Positions 1 to 8,079 of a stretch of DNA of 17,728 nucleotides are shown piece by piece. The notes under the pieces are model-generated. The model saw only the letters and a program-made list of their open reading frames with translations. It ran no database searches and had not been told where the DNA came from. How positions within the stretch are numbered: position 1 is the first letter of the stretch; each line of letters starts with the position of its first letter. The stretch is from an uncultured Mycoplasmatota bacterium (GTDB taxonomy: Bacteria > Bacillota_I > Bacilli_A > RF39 > UBA660). The DNA is taken from positions 1 through 17,728 of the forward strand of contig USDC01000002.1 in NCBI GenBank assembly GCA_900553435.1. Reading direction: 5' to 3'. Both the position numbers and the translations under genes were made by a program.

Positions 1-2
1 GT

Positions 3-1760
3 AGCGGTTTTTTAATCTATAATTTAATTTTACTTCAAGGAATAGAAACATTTTATAGAATAATGTTAATATTATTCATTATATTCTTTGACTTTCTAAT
101 AATTAAAGGACTTTTTACATCATGCTTTAGAAACTTTAAAAAAATTAAGTTTACCCTACTTTCTATTATAAGTATTATATTAATATTAATTTATGGTACT
201 GGTGGAACTGCAATATTCATTTTATACGATAAATTAAACGACTTTAACAAAGATAAAATAACTTATACATCGGATTTAATTACACTTAAGAGTGGAGTTA
301 AAAATGTTAACAAACTTAAAAATGACAAAATAGGAATAATAAAAGATACAAATGATATTGAGGGTTATATTATACCTCAAGAAATGATAAAAGATGAAAA
401 ATTAAAAGATGATAATGAAATCATAGAATATGAAGACTCACTTGAAATGATGGAAGACTTATATGAAGAAGAAATAGATGCGGCTTTTGTTAGTAGTAAC
501 TACAAAATAACATTTAGTAATATAGAGTCATATAAAAATATAGAAAATGAAACACAAGTGATTTTAGAAAAAAGTAAAACTATGAAAAAGAATGAAAAAG
601 AATCTGAAAAGAAATCACTTGATGAACCATTTACTATGCTACTTTTAGGTGTAGATAGTGAAAAAGATGGACTTAATCCTAATCAAGCATTTAATGGTGA
701 TACCATAATGATGATTACATTTAATCCTAAAACTCTAAATGCTACAATGTTTTCTATACCAAGAGATACATACGTTCCAATCTCTTGTAATGGAAATAGA
801 GAAAACAAAATAAACAGTGCTGCCTACGGTGGTAGTGAGTGTATGATAGATACAGTAGAGAACTTAACTGGAATACCAATTGACTATTATGCAAAAATAA
901 ACTTCAAAGGCGTTGTAGAACTTGTTGATGCTCTTGGCGGTATAACAGTAGACGTTCCAATTAACTTCTGTGAACAAAATAGTGATAGACTTTGGGGAAG
1001 CAAACAAATATGTCTTAAAAAAGGTGAACAAAAATTAAATGGTGAACAAGCACTTGCCTTATCAAGACACAGAAAAACACTTGCATTAGGAGATTTCGCT
1101 AGAGGACAAAATCAACAACTTGTAGTAGAAGGTATGTTAAAACAGTTAAAAAATATTAATTCTGCGACTGATTTCTATGACATACTTACTGCGATTAGTA
1201 AAAACATAGATACAAACTTAACAACAAATCAAATACTTTCGTTATATAATGTTGGAAAAAGAATGATGTTTTCTGATGATAGTACATTTAATATTCAAAA
1301 AACATTCTTAAGAGGATATGACCAATATGTTGGTGGAATGTACACATTCCAATACTATAAAGGAAGCCTCGCAGATATAATAGAAGTAATGGAAATTAAT
1401 TTAGGTATTAAAAAAGCAACTCCAGTAAAAGAATTTAGCTTTTCAATTAATGATGAATATGAAAGATACGTAGCTGGAGACAGTGAATATAATGAAGCTA
1501 GAAGAACTGATTTACAATCTAGCTCATACTCAGATGAAGAGGAAGAAGAAGAAAAAGTAGAAACAAACAACACACCTGTTGTTACACCTAAAGAAGAGGA
1601 AGAAGAAGTCTCATCAACTGAGGAACCTATAGAAACACCTGAGGACGATAGTACTGGTGATGGTGAATATGAAAAGCCTTCTACTCCTGATACAGGTGGA
1701 AATGAAACTACTACACCTCCAGAAGAAAGCACTCCTAATAATCCAACCACAACACAATGA
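3..1760 (+). CDS. LCP (LytR-CpsA-Psr) family cell-wall polymer ligase with N-terminal membrane region and binding-protein-like lobe; 5' end outside window
   Basis: LCP enzymes transfer undecaprenyl-linked anionic polymers (teichoic acid, capsule) onto peptidoglycan outside the membrane. The reading frame is open to the left edge: in-frame codons before the first ATG at 63 encode hydrophobic sequence (SGFLIYNLILL...), so the true start is probably upstream and the entry is partial. Two hydrophobic segments (about nt 63-120 and 145-225) precede an extracellular region. Nt 285-555 resemble one lobe of a type-2 periplasmic binding protein (KIGIIKDTND, then YEDSLEMMEDLYEEEIDAAFV). The LCP catalytic domain spans about nt 619-1250, with FTMLLLGVD, IPRDTYV (pyrophosphate-contacting Arg), ENKINSAAYGG, ALGGITVDVP, ALSRHRK and GDFARGQNQQ all preserved. 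The last ~75 residues are a low-complexity Glu/Thr/Pro/Ser tail without an LPxTG signal. LCP assignment is secure; the exact polymer is unknown. Confidence 0.93.
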   Translation, partial: SGFLIYNLILLQGIETFYRIMLILFIIFFDFLIIKGLFTSCFRNFKKIKFTLLSIISIILILIYGTGGTAIFILYDKLNDFNKDKITYTSDLITLKSGVKNVNKLKNDKIGIIKDTNDIEGYIIPQEMIKDEKLKDDNEIIEYEDSLEMMEDLYEEEIDAAFVSSNYKITFSNIESYKNIENETQVILEKSKTMKKNEKESEKKSLDEPFTMLLLGVDSEKDGLNPNQAFNGDTIMMITFNPKTLNATMFSIPRDTYVPISCNGNRENKINSAAYGGSECMIDTVENLTGIPIDYYAKINFKGVVELVDALGGITVDVPINFCEQNSDRLWGSKQICLKKGEQKLNGEQALALSRHRKTLALGDFARGQNQQLVVEGMLKQLKNINSATDFYDILTAISKNIDTNLTTNQILSLYNVGKRMMFSDDSTFNIQKTFLRGYDQYVGGMYTFQYYKGSLADIIEVMEINLGIKKATPVKEFSFSINDEYERYVAGDSEYNEARRTDLQSSSYSDEEEEEEKVETNNTPVVTPKEEEEEVSSTEEPIETPEDDSTGDGEYEKPSTPDTGGNETTTPPEESTPNNPTTTQ

Positions 1761-1782
1761 GATACTCCTGTATCTCTTTTTT
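1759..1782 (+). terminator. Rho-independent terminator of the LCP gene
   Basis: A perfect 7-bp stem, GAGATAC/GTATCTC, with a TCCT loop is followed directly by six T. The 5' arm starts inside the TGA stop codon of the LCP gene. Confidence 0.85.
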
Positions 1783-1826
1783 AGTGCATTTAAAAAACAT
1801 TTATCATTAAATTAATCATTTATACT

Positions 1827-1872
1827 AAAAAACAAAAACAAAAGACACAGCTTATCTATTCGTCTGTGTCTT
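1827..1872 (-). terminator. Rho-independent terminator of the minus-strand ltaS-like/one-TM gene pair
   Basis: A 9-bp perfect stem (AAGACACAG/CTGTGTCTT, 1842-1850 with 1864-1872) encloses a 13-nt loop. On the minus strand it is followed by a T-rich tract interrupted by single G's (1827-1843). The 5' arm lies in the last codons of the gene ending at 1856. It faces the terminator at 1759, so the convergent genes are insulated on both sides. Confidence 0.7.
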
Positions 1873-2509
1873 CTTCTTTACTTACTTTTTCAACAACATT
1901 AAGTTTATCTTTATCTTTCATTAAAATAAATACACCCTCATCTTCATAACCTAAATCCTTTTTATAAGTCCATGAAGCAGTAACTCTATATGCATCATAC
2001 TCATTATTATTATAAGTATAAGTTGTTTCTTCTATGCTTTCTACTGTAACTTCTTTAACTACTGGAAGTTCTTGTTTTCTTTCTCCATATAAATCACTTT
2101 CTACAGTCTTATACATAGTTTCCTCAGCATTTAATATAAAATTATCAACTTGAGCCTCATGTATAAACTCTAAACTACCAATATCTGTACTAGTTAATCT
2201 ATTATCTAAAGTATAAAAATCAGTTATAAATAACTTTGTTAAAAGTTCTGCGTATTTTTCTTCATCAATAGGTTCTTCCTTTAACACTTCTTTTAATTCA
2301 TTAAAATACTTTTTATAAGTAGAAGTATCTCTATCATCAAGTTTATAACCATATGGTTCTATAATATCTAACTGTTTCTTTTCAACTTTAGCATTATCTT
2401 TATTTAAATCACTAACAACTTTAAAAGCTACAAGTGCAAATAAAACTAAAGCAATTATTATCATAAAGAAATTAAATAATCTTTTCTTATTAAGCCTTTT
2501 TCTTTTCAT
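1856..2509 (-). CDS. Single-pass membrane protein of unknown function, co-transcribed with the LtaS-like gene
   Basis: I do not recognise a named family. The 217-aa protein has a very basic N-terminus (residues 1-10), one membrane segment at about 14-32, and a charged extracellular domain of about 180 residues (predicted N-in, C-out). The C-terminal part has a strand-rich pattern (VTVESIEETTYTY... YRVTASWTY... GVFILMKDKDKLNVVEKV) like small alpha/beta folds of the NTF2 or Tim44 kind, but this is only a visual impression. The start is supported by AAAGGAAA just upstream. It begins 14 nt after the stop of the LtaS-like gene and ends in a terminator, so the two form one transcript. A role as an accessory factor of polymer synthesis or export is inferred from position only. 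Confidence 0.8.
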   Translation of the reverse strand: MKRKRLNKKRLFNFFMIIIALVLFALVAFKVVSDLNKDNAKVEKKQLDIIEPYGYKLDDRDTSTYKKYFNELKEVLKEEPIDEEKYAELLTKLFITDFYTLDNRLTSTDIGSLEFIHEAQVDNFILNAEETMYKTVESDLYGERKQELPVVKEVTVESIEETTYTYNNNEYDAYRVTASWTYKKDLGYEDEGVFILMKDKDKLNVVEKVSKEEDTDE

Positions 2510-2523
2510 AAAAATTTCCTTTC

Positions 2524-4545
2524 TTAATTATCTAAATTTGCTTCTTCAGTTTTTATTAAATCATGCACTATAATCGAATTAGAAACCTCTAATCTCTTAT
2601 CAGTATATTCCTTTAATCTATCTATATATTCTCTATCAATTGCTTCATTTTTTAATGATACATATTGGTCTTTTAAATTATTATAATATACTTTATTAGT
2701 TAAGAAATTACCATTAGGAAAGATTACTATCTTTTCACTATCACTAAAAATATCATTTCCTAAAGCATACCTTGGATAAAAACCAAACATGTTACCTATT
2801 GTTGGTAAAACATCATACATTCCCATAACATCTGTTACTTCTTGTTGATATTTTTTATCCTTAGTCCAAATAATAAATGGTGTATTTTTTAATAGCTCAT
2901 ACTCATAACTTTCCATCTTTTTATATGTAGGGTCATCTTCATCTTTTATAGAGTCAGTCTCAGGGTCATAATTATACATTCTATCAAACTCTTTTTTACC
3001 TAATCTAGCTTCATGGTCACCATAGAAAACTAATACTGTATCCTCAAGTATACCAGCTTCATCTAAATATGTCATAAACTCACCAAAAGCTTCATCTGCA
3101 TAATGAGCTGATTTTAAATATCTTCCCATCTCAGTATCTTCAAGATATGATGCGACTTTAGTAACTTTCTTACCACTTGCATCAGTAGTTTGATATTTCA
3201 TACTCACATCATATTCACCATACTTTTCTACATCATTAAATGGAGAATGGTTAGATAATGTAATAACTGTACTCATAAACGGAGCTTTTGTATTTCTTAT
3301 TTCACTTATTATTGGTGTTATTTGTCTAAAGAAAGATTTATCTGAAAGACCAAGACCAACTACTTCATCAATATCATAAGTATCCTCTGCATAAAACTTC
3401 TTATAACCTAAATTCTTATGCATTACTTTTCTATTCCAAAAATCTGCTTTGTTACCATGCATACTAAAAGTATAATATCCTAAATTAGAAAAATACATTG
3501 GCATTCCTCTAAAAGTTCTATTAAAATAACTTACAAAAACCGTTCCACTATTACTTGGCATTAAACCAGTTGTAAGAGTATATTCTGTATCACTACTTGT
3601 TCCTACACTTATTTGAGGATAAAAGTTTGAAAAATACATTCCCTCATGCGCTAGTTTATTTATATTTGGAGTAACTTCCTTACCATTAAATTCTAAATCA
3701 ACTAAAAAGTTTTGTATACTTTCTCCATGAATAAATATTACATTCTTTCCTTTAAAAATATCTGTATATTTATTATCTGGTGTATCTTCTTTATTATTAT
3801 AAAATTCCCTAAACTCACGTGCTGCCTCATCATATCCAAATAATGTATTAATTTTAGGTTGTACACTTTGTATAACATCATTAAAAGTATAAGTATATAT
3901 TCCAAATCTTTGTACAATATACTCTCTATTCCATTGTTTAACAAACCTACTAACTTCAGTTCCAGATAAAGTAAGAAGAATAATTCCAATAGTCGCACCA
4001 CCAACAACTAAAGTTTTTAAAAACATCTTCTTTCCTTTTTCTACTTTTGAAACTTCAAAATAATAATTCTTCTTATAAAGTTTCTTATGAATTATAAAGA
4101 AAACTATAGGAGCTAATAAATATATAAAATGTAATATGTTTAACTTATCAGCAACAGAATCATCAACATCCCCTACAAGACCTAATGCACTTATTAAATT
4201 TACTGAAACAAAAGACATAAAAAACTCATAATAAATTGCATTTGCTATTCCTAAAAATGTAAAAAAACAAAGCCAAACAAAAAAATATCTAAATTGATTT
4301 TTAGGCTTAATTAGATAACCAAATGCACCTATTATTATGATTATACTTAAATCAACTATAATTGGTTTAATCTCAAAAAAATTACCTATTGTATATACTC
4401 TAACCATATATGCAATAAATAATGATAAAATTACAAATGACAAAAATAAAATATTTGTTGAAAAATACTTTTTAAAGTTTACTTTTAAAAACTTTAAAAA
4501 GCTATTAAATTTATCTTTTAAATTAACATTTTTTAACTTTTTCAT
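2524..4545 (-). CDS. LTA synthase family sulfatase-fold phosphoglycerol transferase
   Basis: This is a polytopic membrane enzyme of the LtaS type. Such enzymes polymerise glycerol-phosphate from phosphatidylglycerol onto a glycolipid anchor on the outer membrane face. Length (673 aa) fits the family. Five membrane segments occur at about 33-53, 60-80, 86-108, 136-153 and 176-194. A linker follows, then the extracellular sulfatase-fold domain (about 265-600). Metal and catalytic positions are present: HGES (E275), GTSSD with the likely nucleophile T316, MHGN (H363), SNHSP (H433) and YGDHE (D510, H511). These match the Glu/Thr/Asp/His set known for S. aureus LtaS. The start has AGAAGGA 7 nt upstream. 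The gene has its own promoter (4569-4597). Whether it makes type I LTA, a primer or another glycerophosphate decoration cannot be told from sequence alone, so no symbol is given. Confidence 0.92.
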   Translation of the reverse strand: MKKLKNVNLKDKFNSFLKFLKVNFKKYFSTNILFLSFVILSLFIAYMVRVYTIGNFFEIKPIIVDLSIIIIIGAFGYLIKPKNQFRYFFVWLCFFTFLGIANAIYYEFFMSFVSVNLISALGLVGDVDDSVADKLNILHFIYLLAPIVFFIIHKKLYKKNYYFEVSKVEKGKKMFLKTLVVGGATIGIILLTLSGTEVSRFVKQWNREYIVQRFGIYTYTFNDVIQSVQPKINTLFGYDEAAREFREFYNNKEDTPDNKYTDIFKGKNVIFIHGESIQNFLVDLEFNGKEVTPNINKLAHEGMYFSNFYPQISVGTSSDTEYTLTTGLMPSNSGTVFVSYFNRTFRGMPMYFSNLGYYTFSMHGNKADFWNRKVMHKNLGYKKFYAEDTYDIDEVVGLGLSDKSFFRQITPIISEIRNTKAPFMSTVITLSNHSPFNDVEKYGEYDVSMKYQTTDASGKKVTKVASYLEDTEMGRYLKSAHYADEAFGEFMTYLDEAGILEDTVLVFYGDHEARLGKKEFDRMYNYDPETDSIKDEDDPTYKKMESYEYELLKNTPFIIWTKDKKYQQEVTDVMGMYDVLPTIGNMFGFYPRYALGNDIFSDSEKIVIFPNGNFLTNKVYYNNLKDQYVSLKNEAIDREYIDRLKEYTDKRLEVSNSIIVHDLIKTEEANLDN

Positions 4546-4568
4546 ACTTTTTTCCTTCTATCCATATA

Positions 4569-4597
4569 ATTATAGCAGAATTTAAATAAATATGCAA
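4569..4597 (-). promoter_or_regulatory. Sigma-A type promoter with extended -10 for the LtaS-like operon
   Basis: On the minus strand TTGCAT (4592-4597) is followed by a 17-nt spacer and a perfect TATAAT (4569-4574), with a TGn extension directly before it. The predicted start near 4562 leaves a short leader carrying the AGAAGGA ribosome site (4554-4559). This separates the LtaS-like gene from the YihY gene upstream. Confidence 0.75.
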
Positions 4598-4609
4598 TTT
4601 ACTAAAAAA

Positions 4610-5518
4610 TTATTTTTTCTTTATATCCACACTTTTTAACATTTTATTATTATATTCTTCTTCCTTTTTCTTTATTTCATCTAACTTAAGTGAATTAGTT
4701 CTTTCAATATGAATTTCAACTTTCCTATAATTTATCGCAAGACCTACAACAAAAATATAAGCCATTAAATAAAACCATAACATTAATATAATAAGACTAG
4801 ATAAACTTCCATAAAACAAATCATACCTTGCTATATTACTTATATAATATGAATACAAAAATGAACTTATCATCCAAAATACTGTAGTAAATATTGCTCC
4901 CCTATTTACATACTTACTTGGAATTTGTGCATCAGGTGCGATAGTATAAATTACTTTTATAAAGAAGAATATTATAAACATTGAAATAGGCCATTTAATA
5001 TATGGTAAAATCGCATGAAATAACTGTAGTACCTCATTTTGAACTCCAAAGAAATCAGCTAAATTAAGTAGACTTTGACCAAAAACAGGTACAAGAAGCA
5101 CAAATATCATCAAAGTTATCATTATAAATGTTAATATAACTGATTTAATTCTTCTAGGTAAAACCTTACTATTTGGTATATTAAATACTGTATTTGAAGT
5201 AATAATTACTGAGTGAGCTCCATTGGTTGCTATAAAAAATGCAATTATAATAAATACAACAAACTTAAAATCAATTGTTTTCCCACTTATAAGTGGAGTT
5301 ATAAACTCAGCTATATCTCTTGAAAAAGACTCTTTAACAAAATTAGTTATAATATCATAAGAAAGATTAAGCCAATTTGCTGTTAAAAATATTAACATTA
5401 AAATAGGAATAACAGAAAGAACGAAAAAGAAAGCCAGTTGTCCTGGCAAAATACTAAGTTCTTTTTTACTTAAAATACTAACTAAATTCTTCCAAAACTT
5501 TTTTAGCCTATTTTTCAT
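4610..5518 (-). CDS. YihY/BrkB family membrane protein
   Basis: A 302-aa polytopic inner-membrane protein of the YihY (formerly wrongly 'ribonuclease BN') family, whose biochemical role is not firmly established. Transport or envelope roles have been proposed. Six membrane segments are visible at about 22-48, 83-105, 126-150, 175-197, 203-228 and 236-262. Family motifs are present: LPGQLAFFFVLSVIPI near the N-terminus, YTIAPD at 191-196, and YGSLSSLIILMLWFYLMAY at 236-254. The C-terminus (265-302) is a charged, probably cytoplasmic coiled tail rich in Lys and Glu. The start is supported by GAGGT 6 nt upstream. That ribosome site partly overlaps the stop codon of the GGDEF gene, so the two are translationally close (8-nt gap). 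Confidence 0.9.
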   Translation of the reverse strand: MKNRLKKFWKNLVSILSKKELSILPGQLAFFFVLSVIPILMLIFLTANWLNLSYDIITNFVKESFSRDIAEFITPLISGKTIDFKFVVFIIIAFFIATNGAHSVIITSNTVFNIPNSKVLPRRIKSVILTFIMITLMIFVLLVPVFGQSLLNLADFFGVQNEVLQLFHAILPYIKWPISMFIIFFFIKVIYTIAPDAQIPSKYVNRGAIFTTVFWMISSFLYSYYISNIARYDLFYGSLSSLIILMLWFYLMAYIFVVGLAINYRKVEIHIERTNSLKLDEIKKKEEEYNNKMLKSVDIKKK

Positions 5519-5526
5519 GTTCTACC

Positions 5527-7533
5527 TCAATCATTATCATTCATCATTATTAAACTTTCATTAATCGCATCATCTAATGTTTTTATTTCATCATTTATCA
5601 TTGAATATCCAAACTTAGCTCCATAATCATATGGAAGATTTTTAAACTCTTTATTTAATTTATGCAAATAAGTTGTGATAACCTTTTCATTATACCCAAC
5701 TAAATATATCAAAAACTCATTTCCATCTGTTCTCATAACCTCAGAATTTTCTCTTTGAGTCTTAATAAGTATATTAGCTGCAGCTTTAATTTGTCTATCT
5801 CCCTCTTCATGCCCATTTGTATCATTAATTTCTTTAATACCTTTTAAATCTATAACTATTACTGTTTGAGGATAAACTTTATTACTATCCCATAGTTCAA
5901 TATTATCATTTAAGAAGTTCCTGTTTTTAAGATTAGTCATTACATCTATATACATCATTTTATCTTCTTTTTTGATTTTCTTTTGAACTTTAACTCTTTT
6001 TCTATATTTCCATAAAATAGCTAAAATAATAAGAATTATTATAATAACATAAACAATATTAGTTAAAACAAAACCTAATATAGTATTATTTTTTATATTT
6101 TCAACTGTATTATAAGTTCCTTTTTCTACTAACTGTTTAGCACTTGTTGTTGTTAAATAAAAATCTAACATTTCTGGTAGAGTTTTTCTACTCTTCTTAG
6201 TAAGGAAATTATATCCAATATTATTATCTTCCATATATCTAATTGAAAAATCTTTTAGTTTACCAGTTTTATTTGCTTCATAAACTACTTTATCAATTAA
6301 TATAACAGAATCTTCATTTAAATTCTTAAGAAGTTTTTTAACATTTTCTTCTTCCTTAATTGCAAAACTATCTTGTTCTTTAAAATATTTTGTTAGTGCA
6401 TTATCTTTTAACATAGTAACTTTAGTACTTTTTAAACTTGAGATATTATCTACTACGATATCATTTGATTGATGTGCTAAAACTACATAATCAGAAGCAG
6501 TGATATTTTGACTTTCTTCATAATTACTATTTGAAAGTCCACTATAATTAAGAACTATATCAACATCACCATTTTTTAAAGCACTATCTAATTCACTAGC
6601 ATTTTCATAATCACTATATCTATAAGTTACACCACTAAAATCAGCAAAACCTTCTAAATATTCATTTGTAATACCAGTAAAATTCTTTTGAATTCTTCCT
6701 TCATAAGGAACATTATTAATATATCCAACTACTAAATCTTTTCTTGTAATAGATTCTATATCCATTTCAGATATATTTTCACTAGTTGTATAAAGATTTA
6801 ATAAATATTCATTATAATTAGTTTTTAAAACATCTTCCCATTTGTTCAAAAACTTTTTCATAACAGAATTTAACTCTTCACTACCAACTTCAGTATTAAG
6901 TTCATAATACTTATTAAGTCCATCAAGTTGATATATTACTTTTAAATCACTTACTAAAATATCTTCTAGATATCTATTAGTAGGTATTATCATTACATCA
7001 ATATTATTGCTTAAAGCTTGTTTTAATTTTGTGTAATCATCATAAGTAGTTATAGTAACATCATTTTTATTTGAAAAATAATTATTAACAGCTTTTTCAT
7101 CACTTTTTATTATTCCAACTTTTAATTCTTCTAAATCCTCTAAAGACTTAACTTCTACATCTTTACTTGTAACAACAGAATAAACATCTGTAAAAAACAA
7201 TAAGTTATCCTCATTTCTATTATCAGTCGCAGTAAACTCATAATCTCCACTTCCACTAGTAACAATATCAAAAGATACACCAGCATCTTTTTCTAAATCA
7301 CTTAAAAAGTCATAAAATACTCCATCACCATTACTAGAAAACACAGGAATATCATTATCAACTTTAACTCTAACTACTGTGCTAGCATTATCACTTAACC
7401 AACGTTTTTCAAGTAAAGTATAACTGTTTTTATTGTTATTTAAAAATATCATTAAAGCGACAAAAGCACCTATTACTACTAAAATAAGTGCGATTATCAT
7501 AACATATTTCTTTATTATTCTACCTTTTTTCAT
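5527..7533 (-). CDS. Membrane receptor with tandem binding-protein (venus-flytrap) domains and degenerate GGDEF output domain
   Basis: 668 aa. Membrane segments at about 11-31 and 487-508 flank an extracellular part of two type-2 (family 3 like) solute-binding domains in series: about 50-250 (KSLEDLEELKVGIIKSDEK, YDDYTKLKQALSNNIDVMIIP) and 266-470 (LVVGYINNVPYEG..., SELDSALKNGDVDIVLNYSG). The layout resembles BvgS/EvgS-type sensors. The cytoplasmic end (about 525-665) is a GGDEF-family domain: DLKGIKEINDTNGHEEGD (561-578) keeps the first metal Asp (D562) and the NDxxGHxxGD block. The signature loop, however, reads DGNEF (603-607) instead of GG(D/E)EF. Diguanylate cyclase activity is therefore doubtful; GTP binding or a scaffold role is possible. 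It starts 12 nt after the preceding small membrane protein gene with a weak GGTG ribosome site. Ligand unknown. Confidence 0.9.
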   Translation of the reverse strand: MKKGRIIKKYVMIIALILVVIGAFVALMIFLNNNKNSYTLLEKRWLSDNASTVVRVKVDNDIPVFSSNGDGVFYDFLSDLEKDAGVSFDIVTSGSGDYEFTATDNRNEDNLLFFTDVYSVVTSKDVEVKSLEDLEELKVGIIKSDEKAVNNYFSNKNDVTITTYDDYTKLKQALSNNIDVMIIPTNRYLEDILVSDLKVIYQLDGLNKYYELNTEVGSEELNSVMKKFLNKWEDVLKTNYNEYLLNLYTTSENISEMDIESITRKDLVVGYINNVPYEGRIQKNFTGITNEYLEGFADFSGVTYRYSDYENASELDSALKNGDVDIVLNYSGLSNSNYEESQNITASDYVVLAHQSNDIVVDNISSLKSTKVTMLKDNALTKYFKEQDSFAIKEEENVKKLLKNLNEDSVILIDKVVYEANKTGKLKDFSIRYMEDNNIGYNFLTKKSRKTLPEMLDFYLTTTSAKQLVEKGTYNTVENIKNNTILGFVLTNIVYVIIIILIILAILWKYRKRVKVQKKIKKEDKMMYIDVMTNLKNRNFLNDNIELWDSNKVYPQTVIVIDLKGIKEINDTNGHEEGDRQIKAAANILIKTQRENSEVMRTDGNEFLIYLVGYNEKVITTYLHKLNKEFKNLPYDYGAKFGYSMINDEIKTLDDAINESLIMMNDND

Positions 7534-7545
7534 AGTTTAACACCA

Positions 7546-8019
7546 TCATTTCCTATTAATCCAAGCAACTTTAGCACTTGTATTATTTTTATAACCCATA
7601 GTTGGATATATCTTACTATCTTTTTCATCTTCACAAGTAACTATAAATTGAAAATCATAGTAATCAACTTCTTCTTCACTAAATTCCTTTAACCCACTAT
7701 TAGCCAAAGTTTGTGCTTGTGCTTTTGTTGTTCCTTTTACAACATCTATGATAATATAAACTATTTTTCCCTTTAAATCAACGCTTGCTTCATTTACTTT
7801 GTCATTTTCCTCATAAAATGAGACAATATCTTCTCTAGCTGAATCACTAATTTCTACTTCTTCTATACCATCTAATCTATCTCCATATTTACTAGTATTA
7901 GACTTTTTATAAAAACTAGTTAACAAACCAATTAAAATTACTAAAATACATACTATTGCAATTGTTGTAAGAATAAATAATACTTTATTTTTCTTATACA
8001 ACCTTTTTAATTTTTTCAT
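7546..8019 (-). CDS. Small one-TM extracytoplasmic protein of unknown function, first gene of the receptor operon
   Basis: I do not recognise the family. The 157-aa protein has a Lys-rich cytoplasmic start (1-12), one membrane segment at about 13-34 and an extracellular domain. Residues 76-130 read as a beta-alpha-beta unit (VNEASVDLKGKIVYIIIDV, then TKAQAQTLANSGLKEF, then YYDFQFIVT). This is followed by a strand-like end (AKVAWI) that suggests a small compact alpha/beta fold. The start has an excellent GAGGTGA ribosome site 5 nt upstream. It is followed after 12 nt by the tandem-binding-domain GGDEF receptor and then by the YihY gene, so it probably shares their transcript. A role as partner of the receptor is a positional guess. 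Confidence 0.8.
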   Translation of the reverse strand: MKKLKRLYKKNKVLFILTTIAIVCILVILIGLLTSFYKKSNTSKYGDRLDGIEEVEISDSAREDIVSFYEENDKVNEASVDLKGKIVYIIIDVVKGTTKAQAQTLANSGLKEFSEEEVDYYDFQFIVTCEDEKDSKIYPTMGYKNNTSAKVAWINRK

Positions 8020-8043
8020 AACGTCACCTCAATACTACAGATA

Positions 8044-8049
8044 ATTATA
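8044..8049 (-). promoter_or_regulatory. Candidate -10 box of the small-TM/GGDEF/YihY operon
   Basis: A perfect TATAAT sits on the minus strand 25 nt before the ATG at 8019, with a good leader and ribosome site (8024-8030). No convincing -35 lies 16-18 nt upstream (TAGCAT at 17 nt), so strength is uncertain. No terminator was seen between ligA and this gene, so read-through from ligA is also possible. Confidence 0.45.
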
Positions 8050-8079
8050 CAATATTTTATATTTCAATGCTAGTTTACA

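Noticed and set aside
1355..1750. Ser/Val-rich 131-aa open frame on the minus strand opposite the LCP tail
   Set aside because: It mirrors the low-complexity GAA/ACT-rich coding of the LCP tail and has no ribosome site or domain.
3738..4007. Open frame on the minus strand inside the LtaS-like gene
   Set aside because: Out-of-frame shadow of a clearly coding gene with family motifs throughout.
4337..4585. Plus-strand open frame across the LtaS-like start and its promoter
   Set aside because: Antisense to coding and promoter sequence; no ribosome site.
4610..5518. YihY-family protein as ribonuclease BN
   Set aside because: That old name came from a mis-assignment; the sequence is an all-membrane protein without nuclease motifs.
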